Below, in pieces: positions 1-12,370 of a DNA stretch of 64,000 bases. Position numbers and translations under genes: made by a program. This DNA comes from Cotesia glomerata (Eukaryota > Arthropoda > Insecta > Hymenoptera > Braconidae): assembly GCF_020080835.1 (NCBI RefSeq), contig NC_058159.1:18076474-18140473 (forward strand). The letters run 5' to 3'. Each line of letters opens with the position of its first letter. The first letter of the stretch is position 1. The notes below the pieces were generated by a model. It searched no databases, was not told the origin of the DNA, and was given only the letters and a program-made list of their open reading frames with translations.

Positions 1-1290
1 TTTTTCTAGTTAATTCTAATTTAGTCTTAATTTATTATTAAAAGTCTATATTTTACGAATTTGTAAAGAAAATTTTTTTTAATCAATAAGAAAATCCATT
101 TTTCTCTCCTAGTAACTTTTCAGTCGTACTAACTGGTATCCGGCCCGAATGCTGTTTAAGTCGGTAACACGTTTTTTAAATCATTTTATCAATTCCAGCT
201 AGTGATTCATTGTATTTAAGAAGAAGAATTAAATAATGAAAATAAATTATATATAATTGTATATAATCATATATGATTATATATGGAATCACATATATAA
301 TTATATACAATTATATATGATCATACACGGAAAGAAAATTGAAGGAGTTTTTACTATTTTACTATTGTAATTTTTACTAAATAAAATAGTAACGGTGGAC
401 TATACTTCTCATTTAGTAATTTTTACGATCTACTATTGTAAATTTTATCCAACAAATAAGACTAGCAAGCGTCGTAAAAAGTCGAATACTATAGAGCAAA
501 TTATACAATATGTGTTTGTGAACTTTACAATTCAACTATTGTAAAAATTCACAGTTGGTTTTTTTTAAAAGAAATATTAGGGAGGGAGAGAGATAGAAGG
601 TTGGAATAATTGGTACCTGTACAGTAATCGAAAAAAGAAACCGACATTTTCGTGCTATCTGGGAATCGAACCCAGCACTCTGAGTTAACAGCCAAAGACT
701 CTCCCTCTACGCTATCCGAGGTAAACTAAGACGAATATCCTTTAACATTTACATAAACTCGAAGTCTAGCGCTGTGCATGGCCATCACTCACACTAATTG
801 AGAAACATTCCAATTCAACTATTGTAAAATTTGCCATAGTTCTATTGGAAAGATACAGAGGCAGCACTGGAAATTTCCATCTCTTACTTTTTACAATAGT
901 AATATCGTATTTTTTCATGAATAAATAGTATTTTTTCATCTAAAATATTTGACAATTAATAGTAATAAAAGTATAGTCCAGCTTTACAATAGTTGTATCG
1001 TAAATTTTCCCAGAAATTTTTTCCCGTGTACATAATTATCTATAACCATACATGATTATATATGGAATTGAATACGAGGTTATATATAATCATATCTGAC
1101 CATATATGGAGCAATATACAACCATGATGGATTATATATAGTTCCATATACAATTATATATAAGTATATAGAATTATATATAATCATACATGATTATATT
1201 TGGAATTGTATATGAGGTTATATATAATTATATATGATTATATATGGAGCAATATACAGCCATGCAAGATTGTATATAGTCCCATATATA
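1..1290. other. AT-rich intergenic DNA with ATATAT-type low complexity
   Basis: I see no gene here apart from the tRNA-like remnant at 651-723. Stretches 241-335 and 1024-1290 are loose tandem arrays of a unit like TATATATGATTATATATGG; related sequence recurs at 2515-2560 and 4900-5000. Between 345 and 1015 the motif ACTATTGTAAAATT and its complement TTTACAATAGT recur several times in both orientations, as in a degenerate foldback element, but I could not fix its ends. Confidence 0.5.
651..723 (-). tRNA. tRNA-Asn-like remnant (pseudo-tRNA or SINE head)
   Basis: Read on the minus strand, this has a good A box (TAGCGTAGAGGG) and a perfect B box inside a 5-bp T-stem (CTGGG TTCGATT CCCAG). A roughly paired anticodon stem closes the loop CTGTTAA, which gives a GTT (Asn) anticodon. 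The two acceptor arms do not pair, so it cannot fold as a normal tRNA. It is most likely a decayed tRNA gene or a tRNA-derived SINE head. Confidence 0.4.
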
Positions 1291-2513
1291 CACTGTAAAA
1301 AAAACCGGTGTGAGTCCATGCGGTGTACGGTGTTAAAAATTCCGGTGTTAAATTCAACACCGAAATCGGTGTAGCAGTAACACCGGTCGCGGTGTAAATA
1401 TTTTTTTTCGGTGTTAAATCGGTGTTATAAATTTTCCGGTTTTGATAATATTTTAACTAACACAATTTTTATAATTAAACATTTTATGTTTAATAATTGA
1501 AAATAAATAATCAAAAAAAGTTAATATTTAATTTAGAAAGTTTAAAATAATAAAATATAAAGTAGATAAAAGTTTTTGATTAAAATAAATACACTGTAAA
1601 AAATGTCGATGTAAAAATGGACCCAGAGGATTTTACACGGCCGTGTAGTGTGAAATAATGGTGTGAAATTCTCTCGGAGTAAATTTTCGATCCGTGTTAC
1701 TTTAACACCATTATTAAAGAACAATTTTAGGACATCATATAGAATATCGGAAACTCTAAAATAGTGGATTTTAATTATTATTTCATAACTTTTAAGTATT
1801 TTTTTTTTAAGATTTTCGGAATACTTCTAAGATAATTTTAGAATCAATGCAATTTATTTAAAGCAATTTAGTTGAAATTTTGTCCTTAAATCGTATGTGG
1901 AACCCTTTTTGAATAATCTTAAAACATTTTTTTAACTATTTGAGAACAAATTTTGAATACATTTGAGACATTTTTCGGATATTTTTGAGACAATTTTGGA
2001 ACATTTTTTGGACAGTTTTAGAGTGTTTTTACAACAAATTTGAAACATTTTTAGAACAATTTTGAACGTTTTTTAAATGATTTTCATATAGATAATTTAT
2101 TTTTGCACAGCTGTAGATTTTTCATGTTTAAAACATCCATTATATTATGAGAAACATCATGGTTACGATAAAAATAATTATTATATTGTTCCTAAACATT
2201 TAATATTGTAAATACTATTTAACTTGTTGTATAACATTCATTAAATCGATTTCTGAGTAATTTTATAAATTGAAAATTCTTAAATAAATGTTACTTGTCT
2301 CATTTTGATAAATATTGAATATTAATTGTGTTTTATGGATCATGTAATATTCATACTCCGATACGGTGTAAATTTATTCTACTGTTACACCGGTTACACC
2401 GATATTACACCGGTTTAACACCGGATTTTTAACACCGCAAAAGAGCACCACTACACCGGTGTTACATAGCGGTGTTAAAATGAGTCCATTTTAACACGGT
2501 TTTTTTTACAGTG
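1291..2513. mobile_element. Non-autonomous TIR element, CACTGTAAAA termini, TA target
   Basis: The left end starts CACTGTAAAAAAAACCGGTG and the right end is its inverse, closing with ...TTTTTTTTACAGTG. Both ends are flanked by TA, consistent with a 2-bp TA duplication. The first and last roughly 160 bp are full of ACACCGGTGTTA-like repeats in both orientations. No coding capacity is visible. A second, diverged start of the same type begins at 1592 inside it. The superfamily is not certain. Confidence 0.7.
1592..1727. mobile_element. Nested fragment of a second CACTGTAAAA-type element
   Basis: The sequence restarts with CACTGTAAAAAATGTCGATG preceded by TA, then shows its own internal repeats (TTTTACACGG, GTGTGAAAT, TTAACACCAT). 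I found no matching right end, so it is either one end of a nested element or a truncated copy. Confidence 0.4.
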
Positions 2514-2627
2514 TAATTATATATAAGTATTTATCATTATATATGCTTATATATAATTAACAGACATAAAAATGTTTTCTTTGAAAAAAAATTTTTTTTT
2601 GGTAATCACAAAAAGTGTAATAGTAGA

Positions 2628-3189
2628 GGAGACCGTGGGAGATCGACCTTCACCGATCTGATAACCAGATGAGACATATTTTTTATCAAATATAATTTAT
2701 AAACAAATATGCCTATAATTACTTGCCTATCTGAAAGTGCTCATGGCTATTTTTAATTAAATTAACTTTAATCGATTTTTTTTCATTACTTTCATTCTTT
2801 TGATAACCAAATGAATTTTATTTCACTGTTAGTTTTTAACACACAGAATATGCCTCAGTAGGCTTGCCTACTCATTTTTGTGTATAGCTACCTGGCAAGC
2901 CAATGTGAACAGGTAAGTCAATATAGGTGACTCTATCGTTCTGCTAACTTATCGAAAGTTATATCAAATTTTAGATTATTTTATTACAAAATCAGACGTA
3001 TAGACTTGCCTGCAAAAAATCATACTTAAAGCACTATTGCCTAGCTAAAAACTTTTAGAGTTTTAGCCATCTGATAGGTGCGAGAGAGAAAGTAGAGCGT
3101 CCGAAGTCTATGTGGTAGAACAGGACACAACATAGCAGCTGCAAGCTACCTGACCGTTGAATGTATCCGAGTGCGCATGCTCGTGTACA
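2628..3189 (+). repeat. Left long TIR of the 2628-4412 element
   Basis: Inverted partner of 3852-4412. The arms are close to identical, so gene conversion between the arms or recent insertion is likely. No open frame runs through it. Confidence 0.8.
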
Positions 3190-3592
3190 TGTGAGTGACA
3201 GAGACAGCATTTATTTACACTTGTCATTAATTTTGAACTCCAATTTATTACAACTAATTTCGATCACAATTTTTATATTATTTCACACTATACGTACTTA
3301 CAGCTATGCAAAACTCAAAAATAAATAAGTTAATATATTAATATTTTATTATATTAATATATTAATAAATAAATAAAAAAAAACTAATTCAACAAAACTT
3401 TTTATCATTTTAAAGCTAAATTGTAAAATTAAAAAATTATAAAAAAATCTATATTTTTTATTAAAGATTAAATAGAGAATAATTTATTTATTATTTTAAA
3501 TGAAATAAATGCCGTAAAGCATAAGAACCATTTATTACAAAGTATAAAAAATACATAAAAAAATGAAATTCAAATATTTATTTTTTTTTTTA

Positions 3593-3790
3593 TTATTCAT
3601 CATCTGAATCATCGGAAGTTGAAAAATGATTATCAGATTCTAATTTTTCTCCATCGTCATTATCCATGACTTGCGCGATGTCATCAATTTTCAAGGGTGT
3701 TTGATCCCCAACAAATCCAATAGGTTTAAAATGATCATCTTCTATGAGCCAACCACAGTTTTCAGGGCGCAATCTTAAACTTTTTACTCA
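3593..3790 (-). pseudogene. C-terminal remnant of an unidentified transposon protein
   Basis: An open frame of about 64 codons on the minus strand ends at TAA (3593-3595). It starts LRLRPENCGW and contains PIGFVGDQTP; its tail is strongly acidic (DDSDDE). There is no plausible ATG; a TGA lies just upstream, so this is the last exon or end of a longer protein whose 5' part was deleted. It lies midway between the TIRs of the element, which points to the former transposase or an accessory protein. The codon structure (acidic C-terminus, no internal stop) suggests it was coding until fairly recently. I do not recognise the family with confidence. Confidence 0.45.
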
Positions 3791-3851
3791 TTGTTACAAT
3801 CACAATTTACTTTATTTAGCACGTGTTGTCACTAATAAATGATTTTCGACT

Positions 3852-4412
3852 ATACACGAGCATGCGCACTCGGATTTATTCAACGGTCAGGTAGCTTGCA
3901 GCTGCTATGTTGTGTCCTGTTCTACCACATAGACTTCGGACGCTCTACTTTCTCTCTCGCACCTATCAGATGGCTAAAACTCTAAAAGTTTTTAGCTAGG
4001 CAATAGTGCTTTAAGTATGATTTTTTGCAGGCAAGTCTATACGTCTGATTTTGTAATAAAATAATCTAAAATTTGCTATAACTTTCGATAAGTTAGCAGA
4101 ACGATAGAGTCACCTATATTGACTTACCTGTTCACATTGGCTTGCCAGGTAGCTATACACAAAAATGAGTAGGCAAGCCTACTGAGGCATATTCTGTGTG
4201 TTAAAAACTAACAGTGAAATAAAATTCATTTGGTTATCAAAAGAATGAAAGTAATGAAAAAAAATCGATTAAAGTTAATTTAATTAAAAATAGCCATGAG
4301 CACTTTCAGATAGGCAAGTAATTATAGGCATATTTGTTTATAAATTATATTTGATAAAAAATATGTCTCATCTGGTTATCAGATCGGTAAAGGTCGATCT
4401 CCCACCGGCTCT
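3852..4412 (-). repeat. Right long TIR of the 2628-4412 element
   Basis: Inverted partner of 2628-3189, ending at the second TAGA (4413-4416). Confidence 0.8.
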
Positions 4413-4439
4413 TAGACTATAAAATGATGTTTATAATTA

Positions 4440-4925
4440 CGTTTAAATAATTCTGAAATACTAAATTTGTCACATTTCCTATGAGATGTTTTGGTCTGCT
4501 CTGCTACTACCTAATAGTAAAATCATTATTTATTTTATTATTTAAATAAGTGTTATATTATAATGAAATTCGGTAAAATAAATAAATTATGAATAATGAC
4601 TATCTAAATATATATTAAAATCAATTTTTATATTCCATTTATGATAAACTCATATGATACATTATGTAGAGCATAGAATCATTATCATCTAAGACAGCAG
4701 CACAGCAAACAGACACTTCAAAACGCACGGAGATCACCAAAGTTAAGCAGCATTGAGCAGGGTTAATAGTTGGATGGGTGACCGCTGGTGTTATAGCTAT
4801 AAAATCATATCTAGATATTTTTTTTGCATTTTAATTGGTTACACAGAATTGCGTAGGACCATATTAAATATTCTATCCATAAAATTAACCCAATAATTAA
4901 TTAGATGTAATAAATATATAATTAA
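4440..4925 (+). repeat. Dispersed repeat with an internal 5S-rRNA-like module, copy 1
   Basis: About 490 bp matching 54310-54825 along its length, with small gaps. Within it, 4711-4796 resembles the internal part of eukaryotic 5S rRNA: GATCACCAAAGTTAAGCAGC, then GGTTAATAGTTGGATGGGTG followed by ACCGCTGG, which correspond to the A-box and C-box promoter region. The first and last parts of 5S rRNA are not evident. The module sits in the middle of the repeat rather than at its head, unlike typical SINE3 elements. Confidence 0.6.
4711..4796 (+). ncRNA. 5S-rRNA-like sequence (pseudogene)
   Basis: It contains the 5S internal promoter elements listed for the surrounding repeat, with point changes such as CATTGAG where insect 5S has CGTCGGG. 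It lacks the normal 5S ends, so it is not a working 5S gene. It may still be able to bind TFIIIA and recruit polymerase III. Confidence 0.5.
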
Positions 4926-6242
4926 ATATTGTTATACATAATTAGATATGATTATATTTGGCCATTTTTCATATATAATCATATATAACCAATTTATATA
5001 TAAATATTTTTTCTCGGGAATAAACATGTTAAAAATGATTTAAACTTCTTATAATTGTCAATAAATCCAAAATATAGTTTTGAAGATCATTTAAAATATG
5101 TCCCACCAGTCACATGTGATTGGTGGGACACTGGCTTCTAGTCAATGCATGATAAAATTTAGTTAAAGTACTGAAATTTACAGCTTTATTTCTCTTAGTG
5201 ATCTTCATTTAAATGATGAAATTTTTCTTTTAACCGAAATAATCACTAATTTGTGCGATTTTTCTCGCCGAATTTTCTTGCAAGCTATCCTCCCAATTAT
5301 CCTGTTACGTGCGAATGTGGACGCTTCACGTAATACTTGCCGTAACTCTTATTCTTTCCCGCTTCACAACATTATTTAATTTTAAAAATATGGAATGCTT
5401 CAAGATTTTGCATGTCATCCTTATTTATGAATCTTCTCCTATTCTCACTTTATTTCTTGTATATTTTTCTGAGTACATACATATTTACTATTCTCCTAAG
5501 ATTCATAACCCGACGAAAACAGGATAAAAAAACGGACGAATTTTAAGAGCAAATTAACTTTGTGTTTGTTATTATCTAACATATTTATTATTATAGTTTT
5601 AGGAACAAATTTTTTTATGTTCGTTATTAATTAACACCTAAGTTTATCAAGAACGTGTTGTCAGCATGCTAAATCCTTTATTTGTGTTTTTTAATTAGTT
5701 TTTTTCTAATTATCCTAAATAATTTTTAATTAAATATATAAACAATAATGTTTCTAAGGTTGAAATAATATAAAAGTCTTTTTAATAAACAACTTGATGT
5801 AGACATTTGGTACTTGTCCCACCAATCACAAATGCCTGTCCCACCAGTCACAATAAAAAACAATCTTTTCAATTGCTTCTACGTAGGTAATCAGTCTAAT
5901 TCTTTATAATATTAAATGTTTGTAGGATAAATTTTGTATTGAGAAGGAAATATTTTTTAAAAGTTTAGTGGTCGAACTGAAATTCGACTTTAAGTATACT
6001 GCGGTAAGAGAGAAGGATTTCTCGATGTCCCACCAGTCACACTCAGTCAAACGATAATTACGAGAAATTTAAAAAGTAATTGAGGTTTTTGACGAAGGAA
6101 TGTTGTTAATTAGTTATTCTTCTATATTATTAGATACATTTTACTATAGTATACGTTTCAGTCACATAATTATAGCTTATAATTGATGGAATTCCAGAGT
6201 CAAATGTCCCACCAGTCGCTATGGAATGACCCAGAAGATGTC
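4926..6242. other. AT-rich stretch with repeated TGTCCCACCARTCAC motifs
   Basis: No gene is recognisable. The 15-mer TGTCCCACCARTCAC occurs at 5099 as a near-perfect 32-bp palindrome with its own complement (5099-5130), then as single copies at 5815, 5837, 6026 and, slightly changed, 6205. Such dispersed short repeats often mark subterminal binding sites of a transposase. An open frame at 5309-5527 (72 codons) has no recognisable content and I do not call it. Confidence 0.5.
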
Positions 6243-7449
6243 GAAACAAAAGGCCTGTCCAAAGGAGAGTTCTTAATTTTAATTTTAAGAGGTCCTCCAT
6301 CGATTCTGAAGTTTTTCCCATTTAAATAACACGGGAAAAATTTTTTTTTTCATTTTTACTGCCGCAACGTCTGAAGATTTCATTTTTTCATAAAATAAAC
6401 TATTAGACCTCATTTGGGATTAAATTTTGAACAAAAAATTTCATTGGGTCATATTGCTACCATCGAAGCCTGACTTTTTATAAAGCTTTACAGTATCAAT
6501 TTTCCCCAAATTTCGTGTTTTTCGTAATTTTTAGCTAAACTATCCAAGATAGAACAAAAAGTCAAACGATAATTTTGTAGTCCATTTGACGCACTACAAA
6601 AAACATCCAGATAAATTTTTTGTATCATCAATATTTTCAAAGTTACAGACCAACAAAATTCTATTTTTCTAATTTTTAGCTTTGTTCAAGTGAATCATCG
6701 ATAAAAATACAAAAAATTTGGTTCTTATTTTTTAGTATATCAAATTTGCTACAAAATTGTATAAGAAAGATTCGTTGCCTCCGCAATAGCTCAGAGTAAC
6801 AAGCCTGATAAGTCATATTTTCATAATTTTTCAACTATATTTTCTAAATTATTAACGATAAATGACAAATTTCAATTAAAAATTTAAAGTATATTTAATT
6901 CTCTAAAAAGTTAGCCCAGATTAATTTTTTACATTATAGCTTGCTTAATAGGTCAACAAATATTATTGTTATTTATTTCGTTTTTGGTCTATTGAGGTTA
7001 TTTAACCAATCCTCAAGACAACCCTGATTAAGTAAACATATTGAAAATGATTTGACACATTCCATTCCCACAAGATATATTATTAAAAATAAGAAAATCG
7101 AATGATTAACAAGTATTCGATATAATCAAACATCAAATTCTTTCTAGTACTTTGTAATCCTTTTCTGTTTCAAACGATCTTCTATTTTTCGAACTGAAAA
7201 ACATGCTAAATTCTATATTGAGTTAGAAAAGCGTTTTAATGTTCCAATAATAAAATTTTTGAAGGCTTTTAAATTTTAATCATAATCTACAGCAGAAAGT
7301 TTTAGGGATAGTCTGCAGGATCAACTGAATTTTCGGATAAATGGTTAAGGATTAAATACACAATATAAAAAACAAATTCGAGGAGCAACTAGTTTCAACA
7401 GAATGCATAAGAATAAGAAAAGGTATTTTTGAAAAATTGAGCCCTTATT
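6243..7449 (+). repeat. Left 1.2-kb TIR of copy 1
   Basis: Inverted partner of 11143-12370. It carries the subterminal motif CCATTTAAATAACACG (about 6308-6325), which is also found near the ends of copy 2 and of the element at 58793-59704. Confidence 0.75.
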
Positions 7450-7581
7450 GAAGTAATTTACTACAAGTAAATAATTGTTATTTATAAAACTATATTTAGA
7501 TTCACACTAATAAATCGGATAATGCCGGCATAAATTACAAGTTTTCTATATAAAAACCAGATCTATTATATTTCCAGACAT

Positions 7582-10500
7582 TTAAACGTATTTGGTTTGT
7601 AACTTAGTAATGTAGTAACTCTTAGTAACGTTAGGAAATTTTTTCCTATGCTCTTCAACAACTTGCAATAAATATTGCATTTGCTCTTCACTCCTGGTCA
7701 AACAGTTGTTGTACTCCTGAATTAATGCTACGCCTCGTTTAACGAGATCATTAATCACTTGTAAGTCAGACAGCACTGATTTACAGTGTAAATAATTTTG
7801 ATCAGATGCCCAGAGATCTGGATCCTTGTCCATGAATTGATGTGGTAATTCAAACTGTTGAAATAAAAGCAATGATTGCTTGCTAGCAAAATCACAGAGA
7901 TTTTTCGATAATAACAAGCTTATATCTTTGGCAATAAACTTTTTCGAGTTTGCAGCATTACTGTTTCGCACTTTCATTGCAGCTACGGTTTGCCTTTTAA
8001 TTTGTAAGGGTACACTGTCATCAAATAACGCTAAACCGACTAACTCTTCGGATAAATACCATAAATGTCTTAATAATCTCGAGCTTGCTGCGTCAGCAAT
8101 ATTTTATGAACAGAACGGTATTGATATAAATTTTTAACCATATTCAAATCTTGATTACGTGACTTTGTCGCAGAAGCCGCTTGACACCATGAAATGACAT
8201 AAAATTCGACGAGGAATAAGCAGACATATCTTAGTCCATTTACCTCAGTGGAATTCATTTGAAACTGTTTTCGAAACATAAACAGTTTCAAAGCGTACAG
8301 AGCTTTTGACATCCATCTGGCATGGTGGTTGGGTCCTGGAGCTTTAAAGCTTATTCCATTTTTTGGAGAACCGCCTAAAAATATCAACACCAATTCTAAA
8401 AACTCTTTATAATCGTCTCGGTCATGCTTTTCCTGAAATATAAAATTTGTAATTGAATTTTGAGGATCTGAATCAAGATTTGTGACTAATCAATAAATTA
8501 ACCGCAATTATCGTTTAGAATTTGAAGAAAACACTATGATCCGGTTTTAAATGTAGTATGCGAATAACGCTACTAAGTCAAAAAATTAGGAGAGTAAAAT
8601 AATTTCCAATTTTTTATAGTGAGTTCTGAAAGGATGTAACTTTATTAAAAGCTGCTATTTCGAGATGAAATAAAGCATTTTAAATCTTAAATTCTCTACT
8701 AATAAAAATGAGACACAGAATTTTTTCACAGGTTTTCCTTTCAGCCCGATCAGAACTAATATTAATCAAAATAATTTTTAAAATTTGTTGATTTTCAAAT
8801 CTATTTCTGAAAGAGGTTCATTTGACCAAAAAATGTAGACGAGAATTTTGACAATGAAAAGAAAAATTTGATAAGATAATAATAGTGCTCGATAAATAAT
8901 TACGATTGTTATAGAATATTTTGTAGTTGGTATATGATCGTCGGTGTTTTTGTCTTTGAGTTCATTATTGCGAAACCATAAAGTACTCTCCAAAATAACC
9001 AAAACGATGACCTTCTTAAAACTAATGTACAAATGTCAATAATTAGAAAAAATGATTATAATTTAAATACCTGTAGTCGATCAATAATGAAACTTATTAT
9101 TTCATTTTTTTTTTTCGTGAATTCTTTCATTTATAATTGAATCCTGAATACCAGTTTCAAATTTTGTTTTGTCTATGTTTTTCCAATTATTTTGGAATCG
9201 TACAAAAACTGCTACATTAGGAGAACTTACTCCTGGCCAAACAACTTCGACAACGCTTCTTAAAATCAATTCATACACATGATGTCGACATGCCAAATAT
9301 AATAATGGCTTTTTTAACATTTTTTCTAATTAGCCGCATGTTCCTTTATCAACTCCTTAAATAAAAATGATTAAAAATATTAATATTACCAATCATCAGC
9401 CGGAAGTATAAACTATAATATCGAAAAATATATTCTTGAACCAGTATTAAAAGTAAGTTGCATGCAATGAACATAAATGACAAGATCTGAAAAATTTTCT
9501 GCACACAAGGTTAGTTTCTTTAAAGTTGTAACTTGATGCCAGTAAAAAACGAGGCATTGGAAATATGATTCTGGTTTGAAAAATTTTAAATAGGCAAATA
9601 AAATTATATATTTAAGAACAACCGTGTCGTCCCGAAGCAAAAATATTACAACTTTAAAAAAGCTTTTTTTGTATGCGTCATTTTACCAAATAAAATCGAT
9701 TTAACTCATATTGGAGCTTTCATAAAATCAGACGTGATTTTATTAATATTGGTACTTATTTGCATAAGAATAATGAAGAAATAACAATATTTAAAAAATG
9801 AATGAAATTTTAAAAATCATCACTCAATTGTAAGGGCTCCAATTTTTAAAGGATTTCTCTCTCTCTCTCTCTGATAAAAAAAATACCTTCAAAAAATTTT
9901 AAAATAATAGGTAAAGATTGTCTTGTCAAAATGACATCGTTTGGTGGAATGATCCACATATTTTTTCGGGAACAGGTGAATGTTGTTTACTAATTCATTT
10001 ACCTGTATTTGTCGCACATGTGTCAAAGCACATAGCTTTAATCCGATCTGAAATATTCCACTCATTTATGGTTTCCTTGATGGCGATTGCTTGGTTTAAA
10101 CCAGTCCCACGGTCAAGTTTTGGTACTCCCAATAACTGCTGAGTATTGACACCCGATAAGATTATTGGAAGTCTTTCGACTTTATCCCGGCCAGTAATAT
10201 CAGGCAGCAACTTTCCATCCCAGTGGATGACAACGCATTGAGCAACTCGTAGATCAGTTTTCAAATCTTCAGCAATCTTTTTTCTTATCTCGATCCGATT
10301 TCGATGGATCGTACGGTGGCTTACAGAAACATCATTTAAATTGATTCCTAAAGCTGATGCAAATGCGCAAAAAAGATGCGTGGCTTGTCTACTACTCACA
10401 TTCGTTCTATCCATTGCCGAAACCACTTCTGGTGTCATAAATTTTAATTTTTTCAGTTTTGGTTCAACAGGTAGCTCATCGAAAAAATCAGCAGTAGTAG

Positions 10501-10594
10501 AATGATTTGATTGAATTGATATAGTTGAAGTGGTAGAATGTTGTGAAAGAGGTAACAAAGAGACTATAAATAGAAATGATAGAAAAATAATCAT
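7582..10594 (-). pseudogene. Transposase pseudogene (ACRHH/ASNTG family), copy 1
   Basis: At least four coding blocks run on the minus strand. Block 1 (10594 to about 10006) holds WDGKLLPDITG, LLGVPKL and FDTCATNTG and ends at a CAG|GTAAAT donor. Block 2 (about 9355-9102) holds YLACRHHVYELIL. Block 3 (8393-8070) holds PGPNHHARWMSKALYALK. Block 4 (7977-7582) holds VINDLVKRGVALIQEYN and EEQMQYLLQVVEEHRK. The order matches the sister copy at 61351-63676. Conserved acidic residues in blocks 1 and 4 would suit an RNase H-fold transposase, but that is inference. Block 2 has an in-frame TAA (9330-9332), so the gene is dead. I recognise the blocks as widespread in arthropod genomes but cannot name the superfamily. 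Confidence 0.7.
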
Positions 10595-10911
10595 TTAAAA
10601 AAAAGAAAAAAATTGAATGTTATTAGCTTATAAAAAAGATCTTTTGAATTGCGAGAACTTCATAAACATTAAGCTCACACTCATTTGAAAATGTTAACAA
10701 CTTTCTGGTCTACTATAAATGATGATAGAATATATCTTTTACTTTAAATAGCCAAAAACTCACATATTTGGTTTCTAGTGAAAATGCTCGTATATTTTCA
10801 GTAATGTACAGTATTACATAAAGCACTAGTGAAGTGTGAGCGAATTGCCTATCAAGTGAGTGAAGAATATAAAAATTATGACATTAGTTTAGACTATTCA
10901 CAGTACATTTA

Positions 10912-11104
10912 CTCAGTAAAAAATTTTTTGTCATTGCGTAAAGTATAAAAATTTTTGTGTAGAATATTACACTCTAGTGTGTAGAATTTCACATTCTCAT
11001 GTGTTGATTTAACACACTAGAATGTTGAATTAACATTAGTTTGTGTAAAAGCAGTCAGTAAAACAAATATTTGTGTTAAATTAGACGAAAATTTTTTTAC
11101 TGTG
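10912..11104. mobile_element. 193-bp MITE, TA target
   Basis: Left end CTCAGTAAAAAATTTTTTGT; right end inverse ...AAAATTTTTTTACTGTG. Both are flanked by TA. The interior is a ladder of TGTGTTRAA-like words. It was inserted into copy 1 of the long-TIR transposon, between the transposase and the right arm. Confidence 0.65.
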
Positions 11105-11142
11105 TAAAAATCATTCATAGAATAATAAATTAAAAATTAATT

Positions 11143-12370
11143 AATAAGGGCTCAATTTTTCAAAAATACCTTTTCTTATTCTTATGCATTCTGTTGAAAC
11201 TAGTTGCTCCTCGAATTTGTTTTTTATATTGTGTATTTAATCCTTAACCATTTATCCGAAAATTCAGTTGATCCTGCAGACTATCCCTAAAACTTTCTGC
11301 TGTAGATTATGATTAAAATTTAAAAGCCTTCAAAAATTTTATTATTGGAACATTAAAACGCTTTTCTAACTCAATATAGAATTTAGCATGTTTTTCAGTT
11401 CGAAAAATAGAAGATCGTTTGAAACAGAAAAGGATTACAAAGTACTAGAAAGAATTTGATGTTTGATTATATCGAATACTTGTTAATCATTCGATTTTCT
11501 TATTTTTAATAATATATCTTGTGGGAATGGAATGTGTCAAATCATTTTCAATATGTTTACTTAATCAGGGTTGTCTTGAGGATTGGTTAAATAACCTCAA
11601 TAGACCAAAAGCAAAAATAAATAACAATAATATTTGTTGACCTATTACAAGCTATAATGTAAAAATTAATCTGGGCTAACTTTTTAGAGAATTAAATATA
11701 CTTTAAATTTTAATTGAAATTTGTCATTTATCGTTAATACTTAGAAAATATAGTTGAAAAATTATGAAAATATGACTTCATCAGGCTTGTTACTCTGAGC
11801 TATTGCGAGGCAAACGAATCTTTCTTATACAATTTTGTAGCAAATTTGGATATACTAAAAATAAGAAACCAAATTTTTTGTATTTTATCGATGATTCACC
11901 TTTGAACAAAGCTAAAAATTAGAAAAATAGAATTTTGTTGGTCTGTAACTTTGAAAATATTTTGATGATACAAAAATTTATCTGGATGCTTTTTGTAGTG
12001 CGTCAAATGGACTACAAAATTATCAGTGTTTGACTTTTTGTTTCTGGTCTTGGATAGTTTAGCTTAAAATACGAAAAACACGAAATTTGGGGTGAAAATT
12101 GACACTGTAAAGCTTTATAAAAGGTCAGGTTTCGATGGCAGCAATATGACCCAATGAAATTTTTTGTTCAAAAATTTAATCCCAAATGAGTGTCTAATAG
12201 TTTATTTTTATGAAAAATGCATCTGTCAGACGTTGGGTAGGCAGTAAAATGAAAAAAAATTTTCCCTCATGTTATTTTAAATGGGAAAAACTTCTAGAAT
12301 CGTGATGGGAGACCCCTTTAAAATAAAATTAAGAACTCTCCTCTGACATTGCAGGCCTTTTTGTTTTATT
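11143..12370 (-). repeat. Right 1.2-kb TIR of copy 1
   Basis: Inverted partner of 6243-7449. Confidence 0.75.

Larger units (their letters stand above)
2628..4412. mobile_element. DNA transposon with about 560-bp TIRs, probable 4-bp target
   Basis: Bases 2628-3189 reappear as their reverse complement at 3852-4412 with only a handful of differences. Landmarks shared in inverted order include AGATCGACC, GAGTAGGCAAGCC and CGAGTGCGCATGCTCGTG. TAGA precedes the left end (2624-2627) and follows the right end (4413-4416), which fits a 4-bp target duplication. The 660-bp middle keeps only the 3' end of a coding region on the minus strand. Long TIRs plus a 4-bp target recall the Sola group, but the protein remnant is too short for me to assign it. 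Confidence 0.8.

Noticed and set aside
5309..5527. 72-codon plus-strand frame rich in Leu, Ile and Phe
   Set aside because: The composition is that of random AT-rich DNA. No homologous copy in the window and no splice or promoter context.
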